Of a DNA stretch of 64,000 nucleotides, positions 42,614-49,796 are shown one piece after another (within the stretch, counting starts at the first letter, position 1; each line of letters starts with the position of its first letter). The position numbers and the translations under genes were made by a program. The stretch is from CAWJTN01 sp963845895. GTDB lineage: Bacteria; Patescibacteriota; Microgenomatia; UBA1406; GWC2-37-13. A model generated the notes under the pieces. That model saw nothing but the letters and a program-made list of their open reading frames with translations. It searched no databases and was not told where the DNA came from. The stretch covers positions 620,001 to 684,000 of the forward strand of contig CAWJTN010000001.1 of NCBI GenBank assembly GCA_963845895.1, in the 5' to 3' direction.

Positions 42614-43355
42614 AATAAAAATCGGCGTTATTGGAGGCAGCGGTTTGGACGATCCAAAAATACTCTTATATCCAAAAGAGTTAGAAATAAAAACCCCGTA
42701 TGGTAAACCGTCCGATAAATTAGTGGAAGGAAAGGTTGCCGGAAAACCAGTAGTTATTTTGGCTCGGCATGGCAAAAAACACAACATTCCTCCTTTCCTC
42801 GTCCCTTATCGAGCTAATCTTTGGGTTTTAAAATCAATAGGTTGTACCCATATTTTGGCAACAACTGCCTGCGGTTCCTTAAAAGTGGAAATGAAACCGG
42901 GAGATTTGGTTTTTCCCGATCAATTTATTGATTTCACTAAACTTAGAAAATCAACTTTTTTTGAAGATAAAGTGGTTCACACTCCGATGGCCGAGCCCTT
43001 TAACTGGAGACTAAGGTATTTATTGGCCAAAACCGCCCGAAAACTAAATCTGAATTATCATGATAAAGGAACAATAATAACTATCGAGGGTCCTCGATTT
43101 TCAACCAGAGCCGAATCCCTGATGTTTAGAAAATGGGGGGCTGATTTGATTAATATGTCGACGGTTCCTGAAGTGGTTTTGGCCAATGAATTAAGAATCC
43201 CTTACCAGTTAATCGCCATGGTCACTGATTATGACTGTTGGAAAGAAAAAGAAGAATCAGTGACATTCAAACTGATCATCAAACGCATGAAAGAAAATGC
43301 GGAAAAAGTAAAACGTTTGCTTGTTGAAACAATTAATAATATTAAATTCCAATAA
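42600..43355 (+). CDS. mtnP: S-methyl-5'-thioadenosine phosphorylase
   Basis: 251 aa. IGVIGGSGLDDP, phosphate site LARHGKKHNIPP, ATTACGSLKVEMKPGD, RFSTRAESLMFRKWGADLINMSTVPEVVLANE, and the Asp in MVTDYDCWKE (adenine N7 contact). It cleaves MTA to adenine and MTR-1-P; members also accept 5'-deoxyadenosine. Next to Apt and four radical SAM genes, removal of 5'-deoxyadenosine or MTA is the likely task. No mtnA-type MTR-1-P isomerase is nearby. Confidence 0.92.
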   Translation: MIRNKIKIGVIGGSGLDDPKILLYPKELEIKTPYGKPSDKLVEGKVAGKPVVILARHGKKHNIPPFLVPYRANLWVLKSIGCTHILATTACGSLKVEMKPGDLVFPDQFIDFTKLRKSTFFEDKVVHTPMAEPFNWRLRYLLAKTARKLNLNYHDKGTIITIEGPRFSTRAESLMFRKWGADLINMSTVPEVVLANELRIPYQLIAMVTDYDCWKEKEESVTFKLIIKRMKENAEKVKRLLVETINNIKFQ

Positions 43356-43485
43356 CCAAATTCCAAGAAACAAACAATATTCAAATCACAAATAATCAAA
43401 TTTCAAATAAAAATGTTTGAAATTTTGGTAAAATTGAGAATTAAAGTTTGTTTGGAATACTTGGAACTTGGAATTTCTAAATAAT
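43356..43485 (+). repeat. AT-rich degenerate repeat block
   Basis: TTCCAATAACCAAATTCCAA followed by CAAATTTCAAATAA-type units and their complement (TTTGAAATTTTGGTAAAATT, TTGGAACTTGGAATTT). The same TTCCAAGT/CAATTTCCAA vocabulary appears at 25365-25420 and 54081-54140 inside membrane-protein genes. No ORF. Confidence 0.6.
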
Positions 43486-43674
43486 ATGCCAATAAAAGTC
43501 TTAGCCGAAAAATTCCAAAAAAAACATAAGTGTCCGGCGGTTGAAGCTTGCCCTGTCGGCGCCATCACTCAAAAAGATGAAAATAGCTCTCCTGTTATTG
43601 ATGCCAGCAAATGTATCGAATGTGAAATGTGCACCACTACCTGCCCCAACGGCGAATTTGTCAGAGAAGATTAA
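43486..43674 (+). CDS. Small 4Fe-4S ferredoxin-like protein
   Basis: 62 aa from ATG 43486; an upstream TTG lies in repeat DNA and was rejected. CIECEMCTTTCP is a complete CxxCxxCxxxCP cluster motif. The first half has only CPAVEACPVGA, so a second cluster would lack ligands. It overlaps the convergent SDR gene by 14 nt. As the last gene of the operon it could donate electrons to the radical SAM enzymes or to the DdhC-like dehydrase. Confidence 0.8.
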   Translation: MPIKVLAEKFQKKHKCPAVEACPVGAITQKDENSSPVIDASKCIECEMCTTTCPNGEFVRED

Positions 43675-44623
43675 GTTTTTTATACCATTGAAAAATCTGT
43701 TTAATTGTTTGAGATAGAGAATATCGGGGTTTCCAGCCTAAAGTTTTTCTAATTTTTGCATAATCCAGCGATTGGTAGGGGATTTCGTTTTTGGCTATGT
43801 TTAAGATTTTATAGTTAACTTTCTTTTTTAGAATTTTTTCGACAAGTTTAATTAATTCTACTACCGATAATGTTTCATCTGAGCCAAAATTGAAAGCTTC
43901 ACCTTTGACTCTATCAATATTACTTGCTAACATGATATAGCCTTTGATTACATCTTTGACATAAAGATAGTCTCTCACATATTTCCCATTACTTCTAACC
44001 TCAAACTTCTCATCCCTAACTACTGCTTTCATAATTCCGGGAATGATGCGGGAAAAATTAAGGTCTCCTTCACCGTAAATATTGCCAAATCTGGTAATAA
44101 CAACAGGAAGTTTATAAGTTTTAAAATACGAATAAGAAATCAAATCTGCTGCGGCTTTTGAAGCTTCATAGGGATGATCGCCACGGAGAGAATCGGTTTC
44201 TTGATATTTGTCTTTACTTAACTTACCATAAGCTTTATCAGATGAGGCCACAATTATTCCTTTGATTTTTGGGTATAATCTCGCACTTTCCAAGATGTTT
44301 ACCGTTCCCATAATATTTATTTGATATGCTCGCCTAGGATTGTAATAAGCTGGTTCAACTAGAGATAAAGCAGCTAAGTGGAAAATAAACTCTATTTCAT
44401 TTTTTGTGATCAACTCAAAAATTTTTTCAAAATCGCAGATATCGACATGTGCCATTATTACTTTCTGATCAAGTTTTTTGTTGTAGAAATAGGCTAGGGG
44501 ACTGTAGTTTTGATAGGTGGTAATGACATTGGTTTTTTGTCTAACCAACTCTTCAACCAAATGCGAGCCGACAAAGCCGGTACCGCCGGTAACAAGCACA
44601 TTTTTATCCGTAAGATAATTCAT
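43661..44623 (-). CDS. CDP-glucose 4,6-dehydratase-like SDR (DdhB/RfbG)
   Basis: 320 aa from ATG 44623; the eight upstream codons (MLKQVQHD) are repeat sequence. NVLVTGGTGFVGSHLVEEL is the NAD site, VASSDKAYG holds the catalytic Ser/Thr region, and YEASKAAADLI the Tyr-x3-Lys. DLNFSRIIPGIMKAVVRDEK and YVRDYLYVKDVIKGYIML match CDP-glucose 4,6-dehydratase-type enzymes. The adjacent cytidylyltransferase gene supports CDP-glucose over GDP-mannose as substrate, but the choice is not proven. Confidence 0.75.
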   Translation of the reverse strand: MNYLTDKNVLVTGGTGFVGSHLVEELVRQKTNVITTYQNYSPLAYFYNKKLDQKVIMAHVDICDFEKIFELITKNEIEFIFHLAALSLVEPAYYNPRRAYQINIMGTVNILESARLYPKIKGIIVASSDKAYGKLSKDKYQETDSLRGDHPYEASKAAADLISYSYFKTYKLPVVITRFGNIYGEGDLNFSRIIPGIMKAVVRDEKFEVRSNGKYVRDYLYVKDVIKGYIMLASNIDRVKGEAFNFGSDETLSVVELIKLVEKILKKKVNYKILNIAKNEIPYQSLDYAKIRKTLGWKPRYSLSQTIKQIFQWYKKLNLL

Positions 44624-44746
44624 GTCATGCTGAACTTGTTTCAGCATCTCGAAATTTTAATGGGATCCCGAAATGGTTCGACAAGCTCACCATCCTGAGC
44701 GAAGTCGAAGGACTAGTTCGGGATGACGTTGGAGATACAACGTCAT
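44624..44746 (-). repeat. Mosaic palindromic repeat between ddhB-like and ddhA-like genes
   Basis: Contains the inverted pair ATGCTGAA/TTTCAGCAT (44628-44647), GGGATCCCGAA with TTCGGGATGACG, and the perfect hairpin ATGACGTTG-6-CAACGTCAT (44723-44746). The stop codon of the ddhA-like gene (44743-44745) lies in the last stem. GTTCGACAAGCTCACCATCC and GAGCGAAGTCGAAGGAC are typical of dispersed elements. Confidence 0.7.
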
Positions 44747-45522
44747 TTCCACACCCTCCATGGTGCTTTGCCTGATTTCCAGATATTATTTAAGTCTTCC
44801 AACTCTTTATAGGTATCCACCGCATACCAAAAACCATCATGTTTATACAGTGACAGCTGGTTTTCTTTCGCTAGTCTCACCAATGCCGGATGTTCTGTCT
44901 CGCCTGGCCTTAAGTAGTTAAATACCCGTTTATCAAATACCATATAACCACCATTGACCCAATTAGGTAGCACGGGTTTTTCTATAAAGAATTTAATCAA
45001 ATTATTTTTATTAATATTGACCAGACCGAATTTTGATCTTGGATGTACACCGGTGATTGATCCAATGGTTTTTTGCTTTTTGTGAAATTTTACCAGTGCG
45101 TCAAGATCGATGTTCGATACTCCATCTCCATAAGTCACCATAAAATATTTGTCTCTGTCTGGGATATACTTTTTGCAGCGGAGAATTCGTTCTCCCGGTA
45201 AGGTTTCAATACCGGTATCAACAAATGTAATTTTGAAATTGTCGATCTCCTGTCTTTCTTCAAGATAAAACTTAGTCTTGTGATTCCTTGTATTTAAAGT
45301 GAAATCCGAAGTAAAAGCTTTTTGGTTTAGAAAAAAATCCTTGATATAATCTGCTTTATAACCCAAGGCAAGAATGAATTCACTGTAACCATAAGAAGAA
45401 TAAATTTTCATGATATGCCAAAGTATCGGTTTGTTACCGATATAAATCATTGGCTTGGGTTTGAATTCGGTCTCTTCTTTTAAACGCGTGCCTATTCCGC
45501 CGCAGAGAATAATTACTTTCAT
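44743..45522 (-). CDS. ddhA: Glucose-1-phosphate cytidylyltransferase (DdhA/RfbF)
   Basis: 259 aa from ATG 45522, supported by TATAAT 6 nt upstream. VIILCGGIGTRLKEETEFKP is the NTP site. FMVTYGDGVSNIDLDALV, SITGVHPRSKFGLV and VNGGYMVFDKRVFNYL are close to RfbF. It makes CDP-glucose from CTP and glucose-1-P, the first step to CDP-3,6-dideoxyhexoses. Its product would feed the neighbouring SDR and the DdhC-like enzyme 16 kb away. Confidence 0.88.
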   Translation of the reverse strand: MKVIILCGGIGTRLKEETEFKPKPMIYIGNKPILWHIMKIYSSYGYSEFILALGYKADYIKDFFLNQKAFTSDFTLNTRNHKTKFYLEERQEIDNFKITFVDTGIETLPGERILRCKKYIPDRDKYFMVTYGDGVSNIDLDALVKFHKKQKTIGSITGVHPRSKFGLVNINKNNLIKFFIEKPVLPNWVNGGYMVFDKRVFNYLRPGETEHPALVRLAKENQLSLYKHDGFWYAVDTYKELEDLNNIWKSGKAPWRVWK

Positions 45523-45527
45523 AGCGA

Positions 45528-45534
45528 TATTATA
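45528..45534. promoter_or_regulatory. Overlapping divergent -10 elements (ddhA and EamA)
   Basis: Minus strand TATAAT (45534-45529) ends 6 nt before the ddhA ATG. On the plus strand TATTAT (45528-45533) precedes the EamA ATG by 13 nt. The two genes begin only 24 nt apart. Confidence 0.5.
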
Positions 45535-45546
45535 CAATAGACCTAT

Positions 45547-46425
45547 ATGAATGATAAAACAAAAGCTATATTAATAATTTTTATCGGTTCTTTGATTGCC
45601 GGAGCTGTTTCACCAGTTACAAAAATCGGCTTGATTAGAATCCCTCCTTTTAGTTTTTCCTTTATCCGTTTTTTAATTTCTTCGATTTGTCTATTGCCTT
45701 TTTTCTTTAATTCAAAAATAAAAATAAATGAGGATTTTAGAAATCTTTTACTGATCTCGCTTCTTCCGATTCTAAATATTGCATTGTTTGTACTCGGAGT
45801 TAAAGTTACCACTGCTTCTATTGCACAGATGCTATATGCTGCAACTCCAATCCTTACCGGTATCTCCGCTTTTTATTTGTTTAAAGACAGGATGCAAGCA
45901 AAAAAATGGCTGTCTATCGTTATTGGTTTGATCGGTGTTGCTTTGGTTATTTTTTTACCTCTAATTCAGAAGAATTCTCTTTATTCGGGCAACCTTCAAG
46001 GAAATATATTAATTTCATTAGGAGTTATTGTCTACTCAATCTATGTTGTCCTTTCCAAAAAATATCAAAAAATTTACTCTCCTTTATTTATAACCTCAGT
46101 TTTTATTTTTTTAGGAACCATTGTTTTTCTTCTTTTATCTTTATGGGAGTTGAAAACCAGTAGCGATTGGTTGTTTCAGTTAAAAACTCAATCGGTTTAT
46201 GCAATTTTATATGTTTCTATATTTGGAACGGTTTTAAGCTATCTTCTTGGTCAGTATGCGATTAAATTCGGCGGTCCTGTCTTAGCCTCTTTAGCTTTTT
46301 ACCTTCAGCCAATCTTTGCCTACGGCGTTTCCTATATGTTATTGGGTGAACAATTAACAGTTGGGCTGCTTGTTGGAACTATCTTAGTTTTTATCAGCAT
46401 TGCCCTGACAACTTATGCAAAATAA
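45547..46425 (+). CDS. EamA/DMT-family transporter
   Basis: 292 aa with ten TM helices formed by two EamA repeats: residues about 8-135 (AGAVSPVTKIGLIRIPPFSFSF, ASIAQMLYAATPILTGISAF) and 155-290 (GTVLSYLLGQYAIKFGGPVL, PIFAYGVSYMLLGEQL). These are drug/metabolite or nucleotide-sugar exporters. Substrate unknown. It is followed by a GT-A-like gene that overlaps by 11 nt. Confidence 0.85.
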   Translation: MNDKTKAILIIFIGSLIAGAVSPVTKIGLIRIPPFSFSFIRFLISSICLLPFFFNSKIKINEDFRNLLLISLLPILNIALFVLGVKVTTASIAQMLYAATPILTGISAFYLFKDRMQAKKWLSIVIGLIGVALVIFLPLIQKNSLYSGNLQGNILISLGVIVYSIYVVLSKKYQKIYSPLFITSVFIFLGTIVFLLLSLWELKTSSDWLFQLKTQSVYAILYVSIFGTVLSYLLGQYAIKFGGPVLASLAFYLQPIFAYGVSYMLLGEQLTVGLLVGTILVFISIALTTYAK

Positions 46426-47269
46426 TAAGGCTGCACCTTCTTCAGTTGCTTTGGCGGTGATAACTTACTACCCAAAATGGTATAGGGGAAGGTTGAGAAG
46501 TATTAAACATACGGACAAGGTGAGAGGAGATCTGGCGCTGGAATTTTTTAGAAAAGCAACAAACTTCGGTTATCAAACTATTGTTGCCGATGGAATAAGT
46601 TCAAAAACATTCCGTAAAGAGCTAAGTAAAATTCCTAATTTAATTATCATTAAAAGGAGATCAAATAAAGCATTGCCAGCCAAAAAGAAAGCAGTAAAAA
46701 AAGCTGCATCAATAAATGGTGTTAAAGCCATATTCATGACCGAGGCAGAAAAAATTTCTCTGCTTGACTTTATACCTAAGCTTGTTGACCCAATTTTAAA
46801 GAAAAAGGCAGACATAGTTATTCCAGAGAGAGAAGTTAACCTGTTTCTTAAAACCTATCCTAACTACATGTATGAATCAGAGAACGAAGGAAACAAATTA
46901 TATAACGACGTCTTAAGACTAAATAGTTTGTGGAAAGAGCCCAAAGATCTTGATTTATTTTTTGGGCCGCGAGTTTTTGCAAATAAAAAAAGCATCATTA
47001 AATTTTTTACCCGAAATTATCGCTTACGCATTGGTAAGTCTTTCTATTTAGATAATTTTGTTGGTCAAGAATCCTATACAATGCAGTTTTTGCCAGTAAT
47101 ATCTGCTTTAAAAAAAAGAATAAGAGTTGTCGCTATTAAAATTCCTTTTAAATATCCTAAAATTCAGAAAGAAAATGAGGAAAAAGGAGTAAAGGAATTA
47201 TTTGAGGAAAAAAGAAAGAATCAAAGAATGGGAATTTTGATCGAACTTTTATATTTTTTACAAGATTAA
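46415..47269 (+). CDS. GT-A-like nucleotide-diphospho-sugar transferase, tentative
   Basis: 284 aa, soluble. The fold looks like mannosylglycerate-synthase-type GT-A proteins: ALAVITYYPKWYRGRLRS at the N-terminus, a central strand KAIFMTEAEKISLLDFIPKL where a DxD-type site would be (here TEAE), and later IVIPEREVNL and GPRVFAN. The start overlaps the EamA gene, so the two are coupled. Family assignment is uncertain; a glycosyltransferase is the best reading. Confidence 0.45.
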   Translation: MQNNKAAPSSVALAVITYYPKWYRGRLRSIKHTDKVRGDLALEFFRKATNFGYQTIVADGISSKTFRKELSKIPNLIIIKRRSNKALPAKKKAVKKAASINGVKAIFMTEAEKISLLDFIPKLVDPILKKKADIVIPEREVNLFLKTYPNYMYESENEGNKLYNDVLRLNSLWKEPKDLDLFFGPRVFANKKSIIKFFTRNYRLRIGKSFYLDNFVGQESYTMQFLPVISALKKRIRVVAIKIPFKYPKIQKENEEKGVKELFEEKRKNQRMGILIELLYFLQD

Positions 47270-47271
47270 TC

Positions 47272-48081
47272 TTAATTAGTCGCAATTGCTTCTAAATCAC
47301 CCCAAGGATCAGTTGGTAAAATAATTTTTTTACTATTAGATATTATTAAATGAGGTATTTTAATTTGAAATATGTTCCCAAATCTATAAAGGATATAACT
47401 TAATGAAAAATATCTCCAGAAATCAATCCTTACCACGACTTTTTTAAAATCAGAAGATCTAAGAGTTTTCGTTAGGTTATCTTTGTTGTAAAAAACAAAG
47501 TGTGAACTTTCATTATAAACGCTCCATTTGGATTGGAAAATTTTTCTTAAAGGTGAGTTGTTATTAGGAGTAGTTATTAGGATAACCCCATTTTTTTTCA
47601 GAAGTTTTTTTGCACTAAGAAGTATTGGAACAGGATTTTTTAAATGTTCAATGACTTGAAACATTGTAATTGCAGAAAATGATAGGCGATTTCTATTGGC
47701 CAATTCTTCAATTGTCGCTTTGGAACAATTAAATCCTTTTGTTTTGCAGATTTTTATAGCTTCTGAATTTATATCTATGCCCAAATAAGGAATTTTTTGT
47801 TTGTTTAAAACACGAAGGAAATTTCCCCAGCCACAACCAACATCTAGAATCTTTGGTTTATTTTCTCCTGTTAATTTCTTTATTTTTTCAAACTTTTTAA
47901 GATAATAATTATTATTTAAAGCAAGATCTGGCAGGTTTTCATAATAGTTTTTTCCATACAACCTTTCATTCTTATAATTTTTAGAGAAAAATAAATAATC
48001 ATTCTTACAACGAATTATATCTTTATTTTTTAAGCTGTAAATTATTTCAAAGTAACTTTTTTTGCACAAGAAACACACCAT
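47272..48081 (-). CDS. Class I SAM-dependent methyltransferase with N-terminal Cys pair
   Basis: 269 aa. N-terminal MVCFLCKKSYF and a later Cys (IRCKND) suggest a small zinc ribbon, as in sugar C-methyltransferase-like proteins. Motif I is ILDVGCGWGNFLRVL, acidic motif LGIDINSEAI, then FSAITMFQVIEHLKNP and LITTPNN. It probably methylates a sugar or lipid in envelope assembly. Convergent with 46415 (2-nt gap) and downstream of the membrane glycosyltransferase gene on the same strand. Confidence 0.8.
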   Translation of the reverse strand: MVCFLCKKSYFEIIYSLKNKDIIRCKNDYLFFSKNYKNERLYGKNYYENLPDLALNNNYYLKKFEKIKKLTGENKPKILDVGCGWGNFLRVLNKQKIPYLGIDINSEAIKICKTKGFNCSKATIEELANRNRLSFSAITMFQVIEHLKNPVPILLSAKKLLKKNGVILITTPNNNSPLRKIFQSKWSVYNESSHFVFYNKDNLTKTLRSSDFKKVVVRIDFWRYFSLSYILYRFGNIFQIKIPHLIISNSKKIILPTDPWGDLEAIATN

Positions 48082-48106
48082 TTGATCTAAAGTATACCAA
48101 TTACGT

Positions 48107-49768
48107 TTATTTTGTTACTTTAAAAACAGTGACATAAGAGGTTGAAAAGACCTGCCTAATAAATTTGTATTTGCTAATATCTTTTACACTCTTTTCTTTC
48201 TCTTGAGGTCCGTAAAAAACATAAGATATATTTTCTGTTTTTAGAAAATTATAAGCATCTTTATCTTCCATCAGTCCTGAAAAAAAATTATTCAATTTTG
48301 GCTCTCTTTCTGCATAAAAAGGAGTCTCTGGATTATGGCCGAAGTAGACAAAGTCACCCGAATACGCAGGAATGTAGTTGCCGGCTGTATATTGAGATAA
48401 AACTATAGCATTGTGGTTGGTGTTTGTTTCTAGCCATTTTAATGCATTCCAAAAGTCCTTGAGAGGATACATCACCTGTGGAGGATAGGGGACTAAAGGT
48501 TGGACAGCTACGGCTCGCTGGTGAATAAAATCTATTTGCCCTTTGATAGAAAAGTAGGACTGGACGACCCCCAAAGATATAATGGTTATAACAATTATAA
48601 CTATTATAACCTTTATAATTGTCCTCGGCCATTTCTGCAGGAGCTGAAATAAAAAATATGCCGAAAGGATGGCGAGCGGAATATGATTGGCAGTCTGGAT
48701 AAAACGAAGTTCAGCTTCATAAGGAAACTTTTTGAATACATAAATTGCTAGAAAAGCTGCCAAAATCCAGGTGACTAAACTCAAATATTTTTCCTCTTTT
48801 TTCCTTAACACCAAAAGAAGCCCCAAAATTCCAGTAAAGAATACGGGACCTAAAGCTAGAATATAATCTTTAACATCGACAGGAACCCTGTTGTAAGTAT
48901 CGAAATCGACCAAACTTTTCCAGGGATAGGTTGAGGTGACAAACTGCAGGTATAGAACCGGTATGGCTGCAACAACACAAAGAATTATTGAGTAACTGAT
49001 AACATCAATTATCTGCCTTTTGTTATAAGACCTAAACCATACGGCTTTTAAAAAATGATATAAAAACCAGGAGATTAAAAATAGAATTCCGCCTGCCGGA
49101 TGAACAAAAAAGGAAATAAAAACAAGCAAGCAGATATAGATAAAATTTTTATTATTTAATTTGGTCAGAAGAATAGTAAACAAAGCTATAATGATGTAGT
49201 TCAAAAGATAATGAGGGAGATAGCTAATTCGTTTCAATACATCCATCTCTTGCCACCAACCCATATGCATTCCAACCCACCACTGATCTTGAAAACGATA
49301 AAAAATTGGCCAACTAGCGGCTAAAAGAGAAAACAAAATTCCAACAGTGTAAAGAAGAGGTTTTTTTAAGAAATAAATATTGAGATAAATAATTGTAAAA
49401 ACCCAGGCAATACTTAAAACCGTTCTTAAGAGATGAAAAGTTAAAGCAGGATCAAAACGAAAGATCCCACCGAGTTTTCCTGCTGACAAATAAAGCATTT
49501 GAAGAAGTGCGCCTTTCTGATTCGGGTGATTATCATACTTGTCTACCACAAGCCATCTTCCTTCGATTCCTTGTCTGATTTTGCTTAGGTAAACATTGTA
49601 GTCATATGTATAAACATGTTCTCCCCAAAGCATAACTCTATCCTGAGGCATTAGCTCAACTACCGATGCTTCATAAAAATTAGGGATGTAGCTAGATAAC
49701 AAAAAAATAAATGAAAGTAAGGTTACGAATATTAAGCAAAAATTTTTATTTGAGAGAATTTTTTTCAC
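48107..49768 (-). CDS. Multi-pass membrane glycosyltransferase-like protein
   Basis: 553 aa. GTG 49768 is preferred because a TATAAT ends 9 nt upstream; the longer ORF would run into the divergent gene. About 12 TM segments follow the N-terminal loop (VELMPQDRVMLWGEHVYTYD and YNVYLSKIRQG, with Asp/Glu residues). The C-terminal soluble domain resembles GT39/GT83-like proteins (NALKWLETNTNHNAIVL). It is a likely paralogue of 49797, whose loop reads YFEYLQEIVAGMRGKW. Donor and acceptor unknown. Confidence 0.7.
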   Translation of the reverse strand: MKKILSNKNFCLIFVTLLSFIFLLSSYIPNFYEASVVELMPQDRVMLWGEHVYTYDYNVYLSKIRQGIEGRWLVVDKYDNHPNQKGALLQMLYLSAGKLGGIFRFDPALTFHLLRTVLSIAWVFTIIYLNIYFLKKPLLYTVGILFSLLAASWPIFYRFQDQWWVGMHMGWWQEMDVLKRISYLPHYLLNYIIIALFTILLTKLNNKNFIYICLLVFISFFVHPAGGILFLISWFLYHFLKAVWFRSYNKRQIIDVISYSIILCVVAAIPVLYLQFVTSTYPWKSLVDFDTYNRVPVDVKDYILALGPVFFTGILGLLLVLRKKEEKYLSLVTWILAAFLAIYVFKKFPYEAELRFIQTANHIPLAILSAYFLFQLLQKWPRTIIKVIIVIIVITIISLGVVQSYFSIKGQIDFIHQRAVAVQPLVPYPPQVMYPLKDFWNALKWLETNTNHNAIVLSQYTAGNYIPAYSGDFVYFGHNPETPFYAEREPKLNNFFSGLMEDKDAYNFLKTENISYVFYGPQEKEKSVKDISKYKFIRQVFSTSYVTVFKVTK

Positions 49769-49777
49769 GGATATTTC

Positions 49778-49785
49778 ATTATAAT
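49778..49785. promoter_or_regulatory. Symmetric bidirectional -10 element
   Basis: ATTATAAT reads TATAAT on both strands (plus 49780-49785, minus 49783-49778). It serves the GTG at 49768 (9 nt away) and the ATG at 49797 (11 nt away). Confidence 0.6.
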
Positions 49786-49796
49786 GTATAGAATAA

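Noticed and set aside
43468..43485. TTG start of the ferredoxin
   Set aside because: It lies in the degenerate repeat block; ATG 43486 gives the normal length.
44624..44647. N-terminal MLKQVQHD extension of the DdhB-like SDR
   Set aside because: It is encoded by the palindromic repeat; the conserved NAD-binding start fits ATG 44623.
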